52,083 nt of DNA, taken from positions 1-52,083 of the forward strand of contig CAIVQO010000054.1 of assembly GCA_903908065.1 (NCBI GenBank), in the 5' to 3' direction. Source of the DNA: an uncultured beta proteobacterium. Its GTDB lineage: Bacteria; Pseudomonadota; Gammaproteobacteria; Burkholderiales; Rhodocyclaceae. Shown piece by piece: positions 28,309 through 36,967 of this stretch. How positions within the stretch are numbered: the first letter of the stretch is position 1; the number at the start of each line of letters is the position of its first letter. Position numbers and translations under genes: made by a program. Under the pieces are notes generated by a model that ran no database searches, was not told the origin of the DNA, and worked only from the letters and a program-made list of their open reading frames with translations.

Positions 28309-28967
28309 GCGCTGGCGAGTCCGGCGCGGATCGCCAGGCGGGTCAACTCGGCGGTGTTGGCGACGTCGAGCTTGGCCTTGATCCGGGTCAGGTGGTTGCG
28401 CACGGTTTTCTCGCTCAGGTTCAGGGTCCGCGCGCAGTGATCGACCGGGTGGCCCTGGGCGGTGAGCAGCAGGATCTGGAACTCACGGTCGCCCAGCAGG
28501 GCGAGGCGTGACTGCTCGGGCGCGGACTGACGCTGCACCATGGCCGGGATCAAGTCCGGACTGACGAAGCCGCGTCCCGCGGCGACTTCGCGAACGCCGG
28601 CGACCAGCACGTCGGTAGTGCTGGCCTTGGTCACGTAGCCTAGCGCGCCGAGGGTCAGCGCGCGACTGAGCATGATCTCCGTGGCATGCACCGAATACAC
28701 CAGGATGCCGATTTGTGGGTCGAACTGCGCCAGGCGACGGATCGCTTCCATGCCGCCGTAGCCTTCCATCGACAGATCCATCACCACCACATCTGCCTCG
28801 TGGCTGCGACACCAGGCATTGGCATCCTCACCGCTGGCGAGGTCGGCCACGACGCGCATCCCGGGTTCGGCGGAGAGCAGGCTGCGCAGGCCGGCACGCA
28901 AGGCCGGATGATCGTCGACCAGCAGCACGCGGATGGCCGAAGCCTCGCCGGACCGTCGGGATTTCAT
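28305..28967 (-). CDS. NarL/FixJ-type response regulator
   Basis: A 220-residue two-domain regulator. The receiver (about 11-130) has VLLVDDHPALR at its start, phospho-Asp in VVMDLSMEGYGG, and a KAS switch Lys in GYVTKAST. The LuxR-type helix-turn-helix near the end shows LSEKTVRNHLTRIKAKLDV. The start ATG at 28967 overlaps the hemerythrin stop by 4 bases, so it is translated with it. The nearby truncated HisKA_3 kinase (26.7-28.3 kb) is the likely former cognate partner. An O2/NO link through hemerythrin is an inference from gene coupling. Confidence 0.9.
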   Translation of the reverse strand: MKSRRSGEASAIRVLLVDDHPALRAGLRSLLSAEPGMRVVADLASGEDANAWCRSHEADVVVMDLSMEGYGGMEAIRRLAQFDPQIGILVYSVHATEIMLSRALTLGALGYVTKASTTDVLVAGVREVAAGRGFVSPDLIPAMVQRQSAPEQSRLALLGDREFQILLLTAQGHPVDHCARTLNLSEKTVRNHLTRIKAKLDVANTAELTRLAIRAGLASA

Positions 28968-29377
28968 GCCTGCCCTTTGCTCTGGCTCGACTTTACCGCC
29001 GCGACGTATGCCGCATCCACCGTCAGGATGTGTTGGTAGAACCAGCCGTTGATCAGTTCCTCGATGCGCGTGGCGATCTGGTCCAGGCTCAGTTTGCGGG
29101 CCTCGCCGAGCAGTTCGCGCAGCATCTGGCGAAAGCGCTCATGCTCCTGGCGGTGGGCCGCCAGACCTTCATAGGCAATGGCTTCGAGCATGGCTTCTTC
29201 GTCGCGCAGATGTGTGCTGGCGTAGTCTGCCAGCGCGGCCAGCGCCTTCATCACGCGAATCTGGTCGCCTTCGCCGCGAAACGAGGCGGCAAGGTCGAAC
29301 AGCTGCTTGTGCTGGGCATCGATGCCGGGCAGGCCGGTCTCGATGGCGGGCGACCAGGTCGCCATGGGGGTATTCAT
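28964..29377 (-). CDS. Bacteriohemerythrin
   Basis: A 137-residue single-domain hemerythrin that binds O2 (and sometimes NO) at a di-iron site. The iron ligands are visible: first His in the TW...ETGLPGIDAQHKQLFD block, THLRDEEAMLEAI, AHRQEHERF, and FYQHILTVD. The start at 29377 has an AGGAG site 5 bases upstream; the longer open frame is part of the preceding membrane protein gene. It overlaps the DUF2189-like gene before it and the response regulator after it, both by 4 bases. Confidence 0.93.
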   Translation of the reverse strand: MNTPMATWSPAIETGLPGIDAQHKQLFDLAASFRGEGDQIRVMKALAALADYASTHLRDEEAMLEAIAYEGLAAHRQEHERFRQMLRELLGEARKLSLDQIATRIEELINGWFYQHILTVDAAYVAAVKSSQSKGQA

Positions 29378-30159
29378 GTTAACTCCTGCGGCGCGATCAA
29401 GGCGCGATAGGCATGCCAGGTGGCATGCCCGACCAGCGGCATGGTGACGATAAGGCCAAGGAAGGCGGTGGCGATGCCGACGGCGGTGAGCAGCACGATC
29501 AGCGCCGCCCACAGCAACATCATCGGCATATTGCGCACCAAGGCCAGGAAGCTGGCCAACATGGCGGTAACGGTGTCCTGGTTGCGGTCCAGCATCATCG
29601 GGATCGAGACCACGGAAAAGGCGAACACCAGTCCGGCAAAGAGGGCACCGACCAACGTGTAGGCGACCAGGAACTCGAGGTTGTCGAATTTCAGGATCTG
29701 CGCCATGAAGCTTTCCATGCTGGGCATGCCACCCTGGTAAAACAGGGCGAACATCACCAGCGAGGCGCGCGCCCAGAGCAGGTAAAGCACGATCAGGATC
29801 AGCGAGTAGATGCCGATGGCGGCAAGGTTGCGGCGCCAGACGGCCAGGGTGGGCGCCAGTGCCAGTGTTTCACCGGTTTCGCGCCGGCGCGAAAGCTCGT
29901 ACAGGCCGATGGCAAAGAAGGGGCCGACCAGCATGAAGCCGGTGGTGACGGCGGTAACCAGTTGCACGGCGTGGCGGAGCGCCAGCAGCAGCGCCATGCC
30001 GGTCGCCGCGAAGCACAGGCCATAGAACAGGCTGGCCCGGCCGCAGGCGCGCAAATCGGCCGCGCCGCGCCGCAACCAGTCGACCGGGGCCGCCAGCGGC
30101 AGGCCGCTGACGACCACCGGAAAGGGATTCTGCGACCGATCGGATTCGGTCGGCGTCAC
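29374..30159 (-). CDS. DUF2189-like integral membrane protein
   Basis: A membrane protein of about 261 residues with roughly six helices, among them GLCFAATGMALLLALRHAV, VTTGFMLVGPFFAIGLYELS, IYSLILIVLYLLWARASLVM and MMLLWAALIVLLTAVGIATA. The pattern, with the GPFFAIGLYELSRRRE block, fits the DUF2189 family of unknown function. The start is a GTG at 30159 overlapping the hydrolase stop (GTGA); upstream the frame is the antisense-like shadow of the hydrolase. It ends with an ATGA overlap into hemerythrin. Confidence 0.85.
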   Translation of the reverse strand: MTPTESDRSQNPFPVVVSGLPLAAPVDWLRRGAADLRACGRASLFYGLCFAATGMALLLALRHAVQLVTAVTTGFMLVGPFFAIGLYELSRRRETGETLALAPTLAVWRRNLAAIGIYSLILIVLYLLWARASLVMFALFYQGGMPSMESFMAQILKFDNLEFLVAYTLVGALFAGLVFAFSVVSIPMMLDRNQDTVTAMLASFLALVRNMPMMLLWAALIVLLTAVGIATAFLGLIVTMPLVGHATWHAYRALIAPQELT

Positions 30160-30962
30160 GCGGTGATGAAGCCGCGCAGGGCGTCGAGCACGGCATCCGG
30201 CTGCTCGGCCATCAGGGCGTGCCCGGCACCGTCGAGCGTGATGCTGCGCGAGCCGGGAATCGCCGCCGCGAGTTTCGCAGCCGCCTTGGGATGCGTCATC
30301 ATGTCCTTGCTGCCGCTGACGACCAGCGTCGCGCAGCCGAGGGCCGCGGCGGCCTCCATGCCATGGGAATAGGCATTGCAGGCCGCCAGATCGTTGTGCA
30401 GCACGCCGGGCTTCTGGCGCAGGGCCAGGCGTCGCGCCGCGCCGTAGTGCCAGATGCCGGGAACGGCATAGCCGCCCATGGTGCCGCGCGGGGAGTGCGA
30501 CCAGGCGTTGATCATGTCGATGGCCTTGGCCTCGTTGTTGCGGGCGGCGTTCAGCAGGCCATCGGAGACCGGCATCGGCACGGCGGTGCCGACCAGGGCA
30601 ATGCGGGCAATGCGGGCCGGATGGCGGGCAGCGCATTCGAGCGCGGTGAGCGAGCCCATGCTGTGGCCGACCAGGGAAACCGTTTTCGCCGTCTCGCCGG
30701 CGCCGACTTTCTCCAGCAGCAGTTCGATCCAGTCGGCCAGGTCCTCGATCGAGGGCAGTGGCGCACCGCCGCTGCGGCCGTGGCCGGGCAGGTCGACCGC
30801 CAGCACGGCGAAGCCGTGGTGGGCGAACCAGCGGCTTTGCAGCAGCCAGACGCTGTGGTCGTTCTGCGCGCCGTGGATGAAGACGACGGTCGGCAGGGCC
30901 GCATCGAAGGGTTTGCCGCCGGTATAGGCATACGCGGCGTGGCCGTTGAGGGTCAGCTCCAT
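30156..30962 (-). CDS. Alpha/beta hydrolase
   Basis: A 268-residue cytoplasmic alpha/beta hydrolase. The oxyanion region is VVFIHGAQNDHSVW, the nucleophile elbow GHSMGS holds the Ser at about 101, a likely Asp is in VVSGSKDMMTHP and the catalytic His in DGAGHALMAEQP. The substrate cannot be told from sequence. It lies 14 bases after metY and overlaps the next gene by 4 bases. A loop near residue 86 reads KVGAGETAK, encoded by the dispersed 25-bp motif. Confidence 0.9.
   Translation of the reverse strand: MELTLNGHAAYAYTGGKPFDAALPTVVFIHGAQNDHSVWLLQSRWFAHHGFAVLAVDLPGHGRSGGAPLPSIEDLADWIELLLEKVGAGETAKTVSLVGHSMGSLTALECAARHPARIARIALVGTAVPMPVSDGLLNAARNNEAKAIDMINAWSHSPRGTMGGYAVPGIWHYGAARRLALRQKPGVLHNDLAACNAYSHGMEAAAALGCATLVVSGSKDMMTHPKAAAKLAAAIPGSRSITLDGAGHALMAEQPDAVLDALRGFITA
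30687..30711 (-). repeat. Dispersed 25-bp motif, copy in the alpha/beta hydrolase
   Basis: On the minus strand it reads GAAAGTCGGCGCCGGCGAGA followed by CGGCG. It is read in frame as KVGAGETA. The nucleotide match to the hypB copy is almost complete although the proteins are unrelated. Confidence 0.6.
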
Positions 30963-30976
30963 GCTCAGGCCCGCCT

Positions 30977-32260
30977 TTATGTCTTTTGGGCGGCCGCGAG
31001 GCCGCGATTCAGGTCTTCAAGCAGGTCGCCGGCATCTTCAAGGCCGATCGAGAGGCGGATGGTGCCGGGGTGGATGCCGGCCGCAACCAGTGCGTCGTCG
31101 GACATGCGGAAGTGCGTAGTCGATGCCGGATGGATCACCAGCGACTTGGCATCGCCGACGTTGGCCAGGTGCGAAAACACGCGCAGCGCCTCGATGAACT
31201 TTTTGCCCGCTGCGCGACCGCCCTTGAGCGTGAAACTGAATACCGAACCGGCGCCGCGCGGCAGGAGTTTTTGCGCGAGGGCATGGTCGGGATGGGATTC
31301 GAGTTCCGGGTAGGCAACGCCGGCCACCGCATCGCTCTTGACCAGGTGCGCGACCGCCTGCCGCGTGTTGGCGATGTGGCGCTCCATGCGCAAGGGCAGG
31401 GTCTCCACGCCTTGCAGCAGCTGGAAGGCGGTCAGCGGGCTCATGCAGGCGCCGAAATCGCGCAGGCCTTCGCGGCGGGCACGCATGAGGAAGGCGGCGA
31501 TCGAGGATTCCTCGCTGAAATCCATGCCATGGAAACCATCGTAGGGTTCGCTCAGGGTTGGAAACTTGCCGGACATGTCCCAATCGAAGGCGCCGCTGTC
31601 GACCAGCAGGCCGCCAATGGCCACGCCATGCCCACCGAGGAACTTGGTGGCGGAATGAAAGATCAGGTCGGCGCCGTGGTCGAAGGGGCGCATCAGCCAG
31701 GGGGTGGTGAAGGTGCTGTCCACCAGCAGCGGCAGGCCGTGTTCGTGTGCCAGCGCCGAGACCGCCGGAATGTCGAGCACGTCGAGGCCGGGGTTGCCCA
31801 GCGTTTCGCCGAACAGCAGGCGGGTTTCGGGACGGATCGCGGCGCGCCAGGCGTCGAGGTCGCGCGGATCGACGAAGGTAGTGGTGATGCCGAAGCGCGG
31901 CAGCGTGTAATCGAGCAGGTTGTGCGAGCCGCCATAGAGCGAGCGGCTGGCGACGATATGGCTGCCGGCTCCCATCAGCGTGACAATCGCCAGGTGCAGC
32001 GCCGCCTGGCCGGAGGCCACCGCAATCGCGCCGACACCGCCTTCGAGCGCCGCGATGCGCTCTTCGAGCACGGCGTTGGTGGGGTTGGAAATGCGCGAAT
32101 AGACGTGTCCGCCGCGCTCCATGTTGAACAGTGCCGCCGCCTGGTCGGAATCCTTGAAGACGAAGGAGGTGGTCAGGTAGATCGGTGTCGCCCGCGCGCC
32201 GAAGCGCTCGTCCGGCACCTGTCCCGCATGCAGTGCGAGGGTGTCAAAGTTGTAGCTCAT
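30977..32260 (-). CDS. metY: O-acetylhomoserine / O-succinylhomoserine sulfhydrylase
   Basis: A 427-residue PLP enzyme of the Cys/Met metabolism class that makes homocysteine by direct sulfhydrylation. The conserved YSRISNPTNAVLEERIAALE block, the ASGQAALHLAI loop, the SRSLYGGSHNLL segment and the PLP-binding Lys in HSATKFLGGHGVAIGG are present. The protein ends with the family's RLSIGLEDAGDLLEDL. Length and the LPRFGITTTFVDPRDL insert favour MetY over MetB or MetZ, but the acyl specificity is not certain. It is the middle of a close minus-strand run. Confidence 0.9.
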   Translation of the reverse strand: MSYNFDTLALHAGQVPDERFGARATPIYLTTSFVFKDSDQAAALFNMERGGHVYSRISNPTNAVLEERIAALEGGVGAIAVASGQAALHLAIVTLMGAGSHIVASRSLYGGSHNLLDYTLPRFGITTTFVDPRDLDAWRAAIRPETRLLFGETLGNPGLDVLDIPAVSALAHEHGLPLLVDSTFTTPWLMRPFDHGADLIFHSATKFLGGHGVAIGGLLVDSGAFDWDMSGKFPTLSEPYDGFHGMDFSEESSIAAFLMRARREGLRDFGACMSPLTAFQLLQGVETLPLRMERHIANTRQAVAHLVKSDAVAGVAYPELESHPDHALAQKLLPRGAGSVFSFTLKGGRAAGKKFIEALRVFSHLANVGDAKSLVIHPASTTHFRMSDDALVAAGIHPGTIRLSIGLEDAGDLLEDLNRGLAAAQKT

Positions 32261-32269
32261 GCCGTGACC

Positions 32270-32488
32270 TCAGGCGTATTCGTCGGGATCGAGCATGCGC
32301 TCGAGGGCGGAGATGCGATCCTTGATCATCAGCTTGCGCTTCTTCAGGCGCCGCACCATCAGGTCGTCGTCGGGTGGCGTCGTCGTCAGGCGCTCGATCG
32401 CCTCGTCCAGGTCGCGATGTTCGACGCGCAACTCCACCAGCTTGGCGCGCAGCGCTTCGGGCGTTTCGGGAGCGTCGTTGGCGGCCAT
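32270..32488 (-). CDS. YdcH/DUF465-family small protein
   Basis: A 72-residue, charged, helical protein. The C-terminal LMVRRLKKRKLMIKDRISAL segment is the mark of the DUF465/YdcH family; its function is unknown. It begins 13 bases after the CBS protein and ends 9 bases before metY, so all three are probably on one transcript. Confidence 0.85.
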   Translation of the reverse strand: MAANDAPETPEALRAKLVELRVEHRDLDEAIERLTTTPPDDDLMVRRLKKRKLMIKDRISALERMLDPDEYA

Positions 32489-32501
32489 CGGGCGCGGGTC
32501 G

Positions 32502-32933
32502 TCAGCTGGCGATGTATTGTTCCAGCTGCTGGATCAGGAAGCTCTGTTCGGAAATCGTGTCGGCGAGCAGGTCGCGGATCGAGACCATGCCCAACACTTT
32601 CTTGTTCAAATCCAGCACCGGCAGGTGGCGGATGTGCTTGTCCGTCATCAGGGCCATGGCCTGGTCAACGGTTTGCTCGGGTAGGGCGTACAAGACCTTT
32701 TCGGTCATGATCTCCTTGACCGCCATTTCCTTGGAGGACTTGCCGAGCAGGATCACCTTGCGTGCGTAGTCGCGCTCGCTGAATATGCCAGCCAGCTGGC
32801 CGTCGCGCATCACCAGCACGGCGCCGATGTCGTTCTTGGCCATCAGTTCAAGGGCCGAAAACACCGAATCGTCGGGCCCTACCGTCAGCGGTACGCGTGG
32901 CGTGGGACCCAGCAGCTGTTTCATGGACTTCAT
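32502..32933 (-). CDS. Two-CBS-domain protein
   Basis: A 143-residue protein made of two CBS domains: PDDSVFSALELMAKNDIGAV through GIFSERDYARKV, and PEQTVDQAMALMTDKHIRHL through GMVSIRDLLAD. CBS pairs bind adenine nucleotides and regulate partners. There is no fused effector domain. The ATG at 32933 has a strong GAGGAGG ribosome site. A gap of about 150 bases upstream probably holds its promoter. Confidence 0.92.
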   Translation of the reverse strand: MKSMKQLLGPTPRVPLTVGPDDSVFSALELMAKNDIGAVLVMRDGQLAGIFSERDYARKVILLGKSSKEMAVKEIMTEKVLYALPEQTVDQAMALMTDKHIRHLPVLDLNKKVLGMVSIRDLLADTISEQSFLIQQLEQYIAS

Positions 32934-33086
32934 GGTACGTCCTCCTCTCTCGTCAGGTGGCTGTGATCAGCCGGTTGTTGTCGTGGATGGCGAAGACGCC
33001 AGAATCCGTTCGTTGCGGCCTATTTTGCAGGAAGTTCGCGTTCCGGTGTGTGCCGATGGCGACAGAAATTCCGCTGATGGCCGGGG

Positions 33087-33728
33087 TCATTCCGCCAGGC
33101 CGTGTTCGAGGCCGTAGCGGATCAATTCCGCGGTGCTGCGCAGGCCCATTTTTTCCAGCAGGCGGGCGCGATAGGTGCTTACCGTGGCGACACCGAGGTT
33201 GAGTGTTTCGGCAACCTGGGTCAGGGTCTTGCCGGCGGCGATCAGTTTCAGAACCTGGTATTCGCGGTCGGTGATGCGTTCATGGGGGGATTTTTCCGTG
33301 TCTTCGGAGATCGCATCGGCGAGCTGCTGGGCCACGGCAGGGCTGAGGTATTTCTTGCCCGATGCCACTTGGCGGATGGCATTCACCAGCTGCTCCGGGG
33401 CGCTTTGCTTGGTCAGGTAACCCGAGGCGCCGGCCTTCAGTGCACGCACGGCGTATTGCTCCTCGGGATGCATGCTGAGGATCAATACCGGCAGGCGGGG
33501 AAACTCCTTTTTCAGCTGCTTGAGGGTGTCGATGCCGTTGCGATTGGGCATCGAAACGTCGAGCAGGAACACATCCCAGGGCTGCTGGCGCGCCAGGCCG
33601 AGGGCCTCGGCGCCGTCATCCGCTTCGCCGGTGACCAGCATGTCCTCGGTTTCGGAAAGTATCTGTTTGAGTCCCTGGCGCACGATGGCGTGGTCGTCGG
33701 CGATCAGGACGTTGATTTTCTCGGCCAT
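33087..33728 (-). CDS. LuxR/NarL-family response regulator
   Basis: A 213-residue regulator with a receiver (LIADDHAIVRQGLKQIL; phospho-Asp in VFLLDVSMPNRNG; switch Lys in GYLTKQSAPEQL) and a LuxR helix-turn-helix (ITDREYQVLKLIAAGKTLTQ, VSTYRARLLEKMGL). The ATG at 33728 lies one base after the stop of the kinase gene. The resemblance to UvrY/GacA- or NarL-type regulators is general; targets are unknown. Confidence 0.92.
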   Translation of the reverse strand: MAEKINVLIADDHAIVRQGLKQILSETEDMLVTGEADDGAEALGLARQQPWDVFLLDVSMPNRNGIDTLKQLKKEFPRLPVLILSMHPEEQYAVRALKAGASGYLTKQSAPEQLVNAIRQVASGKKYLSPAVAQQLADAISEDTEKSPHERITDREYQVLKLIAAGKTLTQVAETLNLGVATVSTYRARLLEKMGLRSTAELIRYGLEHGLAE

Positions 33729-33729
33729 G

Positions 33730-35256
33730 TCAGAACAGCTTGCGCTGCAATTCCTCTTCCGTCGGTGGTTCCCCGGCACTGACCTCGGGCACGCGCAGCA
33801 CCAGATGGGTACCGCCATGCTCTGCCGCGCCGATGGTGAATTCTCCGCCCAGGCTCGCTACCCGCTCGCGAATTCCGCGCAGGCCGAACGACCTCGGTTT
33901 CTGCATGTCGTGCGGTGAAATGCCGCGGCCGTTGTCCCGGATTTCGAGCAGGATGTTACCGCTTTCGCGCCGCAAGCGCATTACCACCAGCGAGGCGTGG
34001 GCATGCTTGGCTACATTGGTCAGGGCTTCCTGGGCGATGCGGAACAGTGCCAGCGAAGTGTCGGGTTCCGGTTCGATGCCGTCCTCGTCGCATTGCACGC
34101 GGCAGGGGATGCTGAAACGCTGGGTGAAGTCTTCGGCCTGGCATTCGATTGCGGCAGGCAGGCCGAATTCCTTGAGGATGCCGGGACGCAGTTCGCGCGC
34201 GACCCGGCTGGCGGTGCTCATCGCCTGATTCAAAAGTGTCTCGATGGAGTGCGCCTTGTCGCGCAGCTTGGTGGCGTCGGCCGGAAGCTTGGCCGCCAGC
34301 TGCGCGGCTTCGATCTTGAGGAAGACCAGAATCGATCCGAGTTCGTCGTGGATGTCGCGTGAGATGCGCTCGCGTTCCTCTTCCTTGGCGGCTTCAAGGT
34401 GGCTGGAAAGTTCGGCGAGCTGTTGGCGCGAGCCGCGCAGTTCGGCTTCGTTCTCCTTGCTTTCGGTGATGTTGGTGGCAATGCCACGCCATTCGACGAC
34501 ACCGTTGTCGAAGCGGTGGGGCGTGGATCGCAGATTGATCCATTTTTGCCGGGTGCGTCCCCGGGTATGGCCTTCCCAGTTGAGCAAAGTGCCGTGCAGC
34601 GCGGAGTCGCGCAACGCGCCTTCGAGGCTTCGGCGCCGCTCGTTGTCAAAGGCATCGAAGAGCTTGTCGGCGGAGGCCAACAGGTGTTGCTGTTTGAAGC
34701 CGAACAGCTTCTGGCAGCCTTCGCTGACGAACAGGAAGCGATACTCGCCGCCCTCGTCGCGCCGCAAATGAAACAGCATGCCAGGCAGGTTGGAGGCCAG
34801 GGCATCGAAGCGCGCCTGGCTTTCGTTGAGCATCTCCAGTGCGGCACGATGGTCGCCCCGATGGCGCGCTTCACGTACCTCGCGGTCGATCGCCGGCATC
34901 AGGTGATCCAGCCGGTCGGAATCGATCACGTCGCGAACACCCATCGCCATAGCCGCGCCGACACCCGGGCGGCCATCGGGTGCGGCAAGCACGATGACCG
35001 GCAAATCGTTTCCCGATTGATTTACCAGATCGAGGGTGACGGCCAGGTCTAGAGTGGTCGCACCGCTCAGGTAGAGGGCGAGGTCCCATGCCTGATCGTG
35101 GATCGCCTCGCGCAGGGAGTCGGCGCTGGCGACACGGTGGCTATGGCATTCCCTGTCCGGCCCTTCGAGGATCTCGCGCAAACCGGGCGGCAATTCCTGG
35201 CGATCGGCAATGATCAGGAGATTCAGGGATTGACGAAGGGTGGAACTGGTTGTCAT
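33730..35256 (-). CDS. HisKA_3 sensor kinase with N-terminal pseudo-receiver and PAS
   Basis: A soluble kinase of 508 residues. Residues 10-125 have a receiver-like fold, but the strand that should carry the phospho-Asp reads DLALYLSGATTLD, so this looks like a pseudo-receiver. A PAS domain follows (about 148-275; GMLFHLRRDEGGEYRFLFVS). Then comes HisKA_3 with the phospho-His in ERISRDIHDELGSILVFLK, and an ATPase with IAQEALTNVAKHA and RDNGRGIS. The end is unusually acidic (PPTEEELQRKLF). It forms a two-gene unit with the following regulator. Confidence 0.92.
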   Translation of the reverse strand: MTTSSTLRQSLNLLIIADRQELPPGLREILEGPDRECHSHRVASADSLREAIHDQAWDLALYLSGATTLDLAVTLDLVNQSGNDLPVIVLAAPDGRPGVGAAMAMGVRDVIDSDRLDHLMPAIDREVREARHRGDHRAALEMLNESQARFDALASNLPGMLFHLRRDEGGEYRFLFVSEGCQKLFGFKQQHLLASADKLFDAFDNERRRSLEGALRDSALHGTLLNWEGHTRGRTRQKWINLRSTPHRFDNGVVEWRGIATNITESKENEAELRGSRQQLAELSSHLEAAKEEERERISRDIHDELGSILVFLKIEAAQLAAKLPADATKLRDKAHSIETLLNQAMSTASRVARELRPGILKEFGLPAAIECQAEDFTQRFSIPCRVQCDEDGIEPEPDTSLALFRIAQEALTNVAKHAHASLVVMRLRRESGNILLEIRDNGRGISPHDMQKPRSFGLRGIRERVASLGGEFTIGAAEHGGTHLVLRVPEVSAGEPPTEEELQRKLF

Positions 35257-35321
35257 GGTTGCGGCGAACTCGGTGATTCGCGAGTTTATAGCGGATCGGC
35301 TCCGCTATAATCCGCGCCCGT

Positions 35322-35397
35322 GCCGGCATAGCTCAGTTGGTAGAGCAACCGCCTTGTAAGCGGTAGGTCGTCAGTTCGATTCCGACTGCCGGCACCA
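35322..35397 (+). tRNA. tRNA-Thr (anticodon TGT)
   Basis: A 76-base cloverleaf with encoded CCA. Acceptor arms are GCCGGCA and TGCCGGC, the D arm is AGCTCAGTTGGTAGAGC, the anticodon stem-loop is ACCGC-CTTGTAA-GCGGT with anticodon TGT, and the T arm is CGTCAGTTCGATTCCGACTG. A foreign-looking island begins soon after its 3' end. I found no repeat of its 3' end further downstream inside the window. Confidence 0.97.
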
Positions 35398-35412
35398 TGG
35401 ATTCACGACCGG

Positions 35413-35449
35413 AAAACAAATAACCCGCTCAAGGCGGGTTATTTGTTTT
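35413..35449 (+). terminator. Strong intrinsic terminator after tRNA-Thr
   Basis: A perfect 16-bp inverted repeat (35413-35428 with 35434-35449) with loop TCAAG. The stem reads AAAACAAATAACCCGC, so it is A-rich then GC-rich, and it ends in a T-rich run on the plus strand (TTATTTGTTTT). It would work in both directions. Confidence 0.92.
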
Positions 35450-35569
35450 GGTAATGGTGGTGCAGAGGCGACCGAAAGAAAGGCGGCCCTCCAAGCGCGA
35501 TGGAAACCACGCGTTCCGCGCTGGCCCTCTTATAGGAAACGGCCGTTTTACATCGTGAACCATGGCCGA

Positions 35570-36235
35570 TTAGGCCAAGACCCTCCTCGGTTGATCCTCC
35601 ATTGGCACAGACGGTAATGGCCCGTCCAAGTGTTCCTCCATCTCAAGTGACAGCACGATCAAGTCACCAACGTTGACGAAGTTCCCCAAAATCACCTCGT
35701 CCTGCTGCTTGGCGGAAATCGACAGGCCATGCCAGATCACGGGGTTTGGATTTGGATTTCGACGCAAATCAAAATGAACCGTGCCGCCGTGGGCCAGCCC
35801 GTTGCGGATCAGCCAACCCATTTGCCACGGCGGAGGCCATTTGGTTCTGTCTGCAGAAAACTTTCCTTCAATCGCCAGCCTTCCACGTTCGAACTGGTTG
35901 ACCACGTAGGGGTGGATCATGCGATCGAAAAGATCCTTGAACCCAGCCGATTCAAATCCGGGCGTGGGAATTGAACCGCGGCCGTCCAGCACTCCAATCC
36001 CAACGCCTTCAGGTTTCCGGTTTTGCAGGGCATCTTCAATCGGCCCATGCAACGGCAGCGCAACCCTCGCATCCAAATGCTTACATGTGATCACGAACAC
36101 GTGATCGGGCGCGGAACTGAATCGTCTCGCCGTGTGCACTTGCACGGCCGCATATGTCGCCGAGCAAGTGGCAAGCAACGGCAAAAGTTCCTGGAAGCAA
36201 TTTCTTGCTGCTGAAATTTGATAGCACTTTCCCAT
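35570..36235 (-). CDS. Unknown protein with RNGLAHG motif
   Basis: I do not recognise this 221-residue protein. Residues 144-150 read RNGLAHG, a Arg-x4-His arrangement that resembles the catalytic or structural motif of HEPN-type domains. The flanking sequence (WQMGWLIRNGLAHGGTVHFD) is helical then strand-like, so HEPN membership is only a guess. The start at 36235 gives a protein facing away from the helix-turn-helix gene at 36311. The longer frame to 36391 overlaps that gene and is not favoured. Composition is intermediate between the GC-rich core and the AT-rich polysaccharide region. Confidence 0.6.
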   Translation of the reverse strand: MGKCYQISAARNCFQELLPLLATCSATYAAVQVHTARRFSSAPDHVFVITCKHLDARVALPLHGPIEDALQNRKPEGVGIGVLDGRGSIPTPGFESAGFKDLFDRMIHPYVVNQFERGRLAIEGKFSADRTKWPPPWQMGWLIRNGLAHGGTVHFDLRRNPNPNPVIWHGLSISAKQQDEVILGNFVNVGDLIVLSLEMEEHLDGPLPSVPMEDQPRRVLA

Positions 36236-36310
36236 GTCGACGAAGCATACGCTTTCCACTTGGCTTCTCTCGCGAACAGCGTTGTCATTGGGGGGACGAA
36301 GGAGAAAAAC

Positions 36311-36967
36311 ATGCACTACCCCATCCTGCTGGAAACCGAGCTCGCCAATCGCTGGAAGCTCAGTGTCAAAACCCTGCGCACCTGGCGGCAACGCAATGTC
36401 GGACCTCGCTGGTACACGCTAGGACGCCATGTCCGCTACCACGTCGCTGATGTGCTGGAGTACGAAGCAAAAGCACTGCCGCAATGGCTGGCGCACGAGG
36501 CAGTCGAACTGCATCTGAAACGTACCGGCAAACCTGGCAAGTTTGTCGTTCTCGATGACAACCCACCGCCGGCCAGCTTTGTCGATGCTAAGACTATGGC
36601 GGCCTTCGCCAAGTTGCCGTACTACATCTTTGCCGACCCCAAGGTTCGCAATCAGCGGCAGATCCCGCACCTGCAAGTTGTCGGCTCAGTCCGTTACTCG
36701 CCCCTGGCGATCTGGCACTGGGAACAAGAGCAAAGCGTGATCGGACAGAAGGCACCCACGCCCCCGGTTCGCAAGCACGATCGCTCGTCTGCCCCCACCA
36801 CCACGTTGAAGGCACCGCGCTGGTACGAGATCAATCAGGCGTCGGCGGACGTCACGAAATCCGATAGCGGTGATGCTCACATTACCCGCCATTGCCCTGC
36901 GTTGCCATCCGCTTCGGGAGATTTCCCTCACACTTTCCAGCACCCCATTTCAAAGGAGCTGCAATGA
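36311..36967 (+). CDS. Helix-turn-helix DNA-binding protein (excisionase-like head)
   Basis: A 218-residue protein whose first 60 residues form a MerR/AlpA-type winged helix: LANRWKLSVKTLRTWRQRNV, then LGRHVRYHVADVLEYEAKAL. This resembles excisionases and phage/island regulators. The remainder has a second conserved patch (KTMAAFAKLPYYIFADPKV, GSVRYSPLAIWHWEQEQ), which looks like a related wing. The tail is unstructured. The ATG at 36311 has a GGAGAAAAAC ribosome site. It overlaps the next small gene by 4 bases, making a two-gene unit. Confidence 0.75.
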   Translation: MHYPILLETELANRWKLSVKTLRTWRQRNVGPRWYTLGRHVRYHVADVLEYEAKALPQWLAHEAVELHLKRTGKPGKFVVLDDNPPPASFVDAKTMAAFAKLPYYIFADPKVRNQRQIPHLQVVGSVRYSPLAIWHWEQEQSVIGQKAPTPPVRKHDRSSAPTTTLKAPRWYEINQASADVTKSDSGDAHITRHCPALPSASGDFPHTFQHPISKELQ

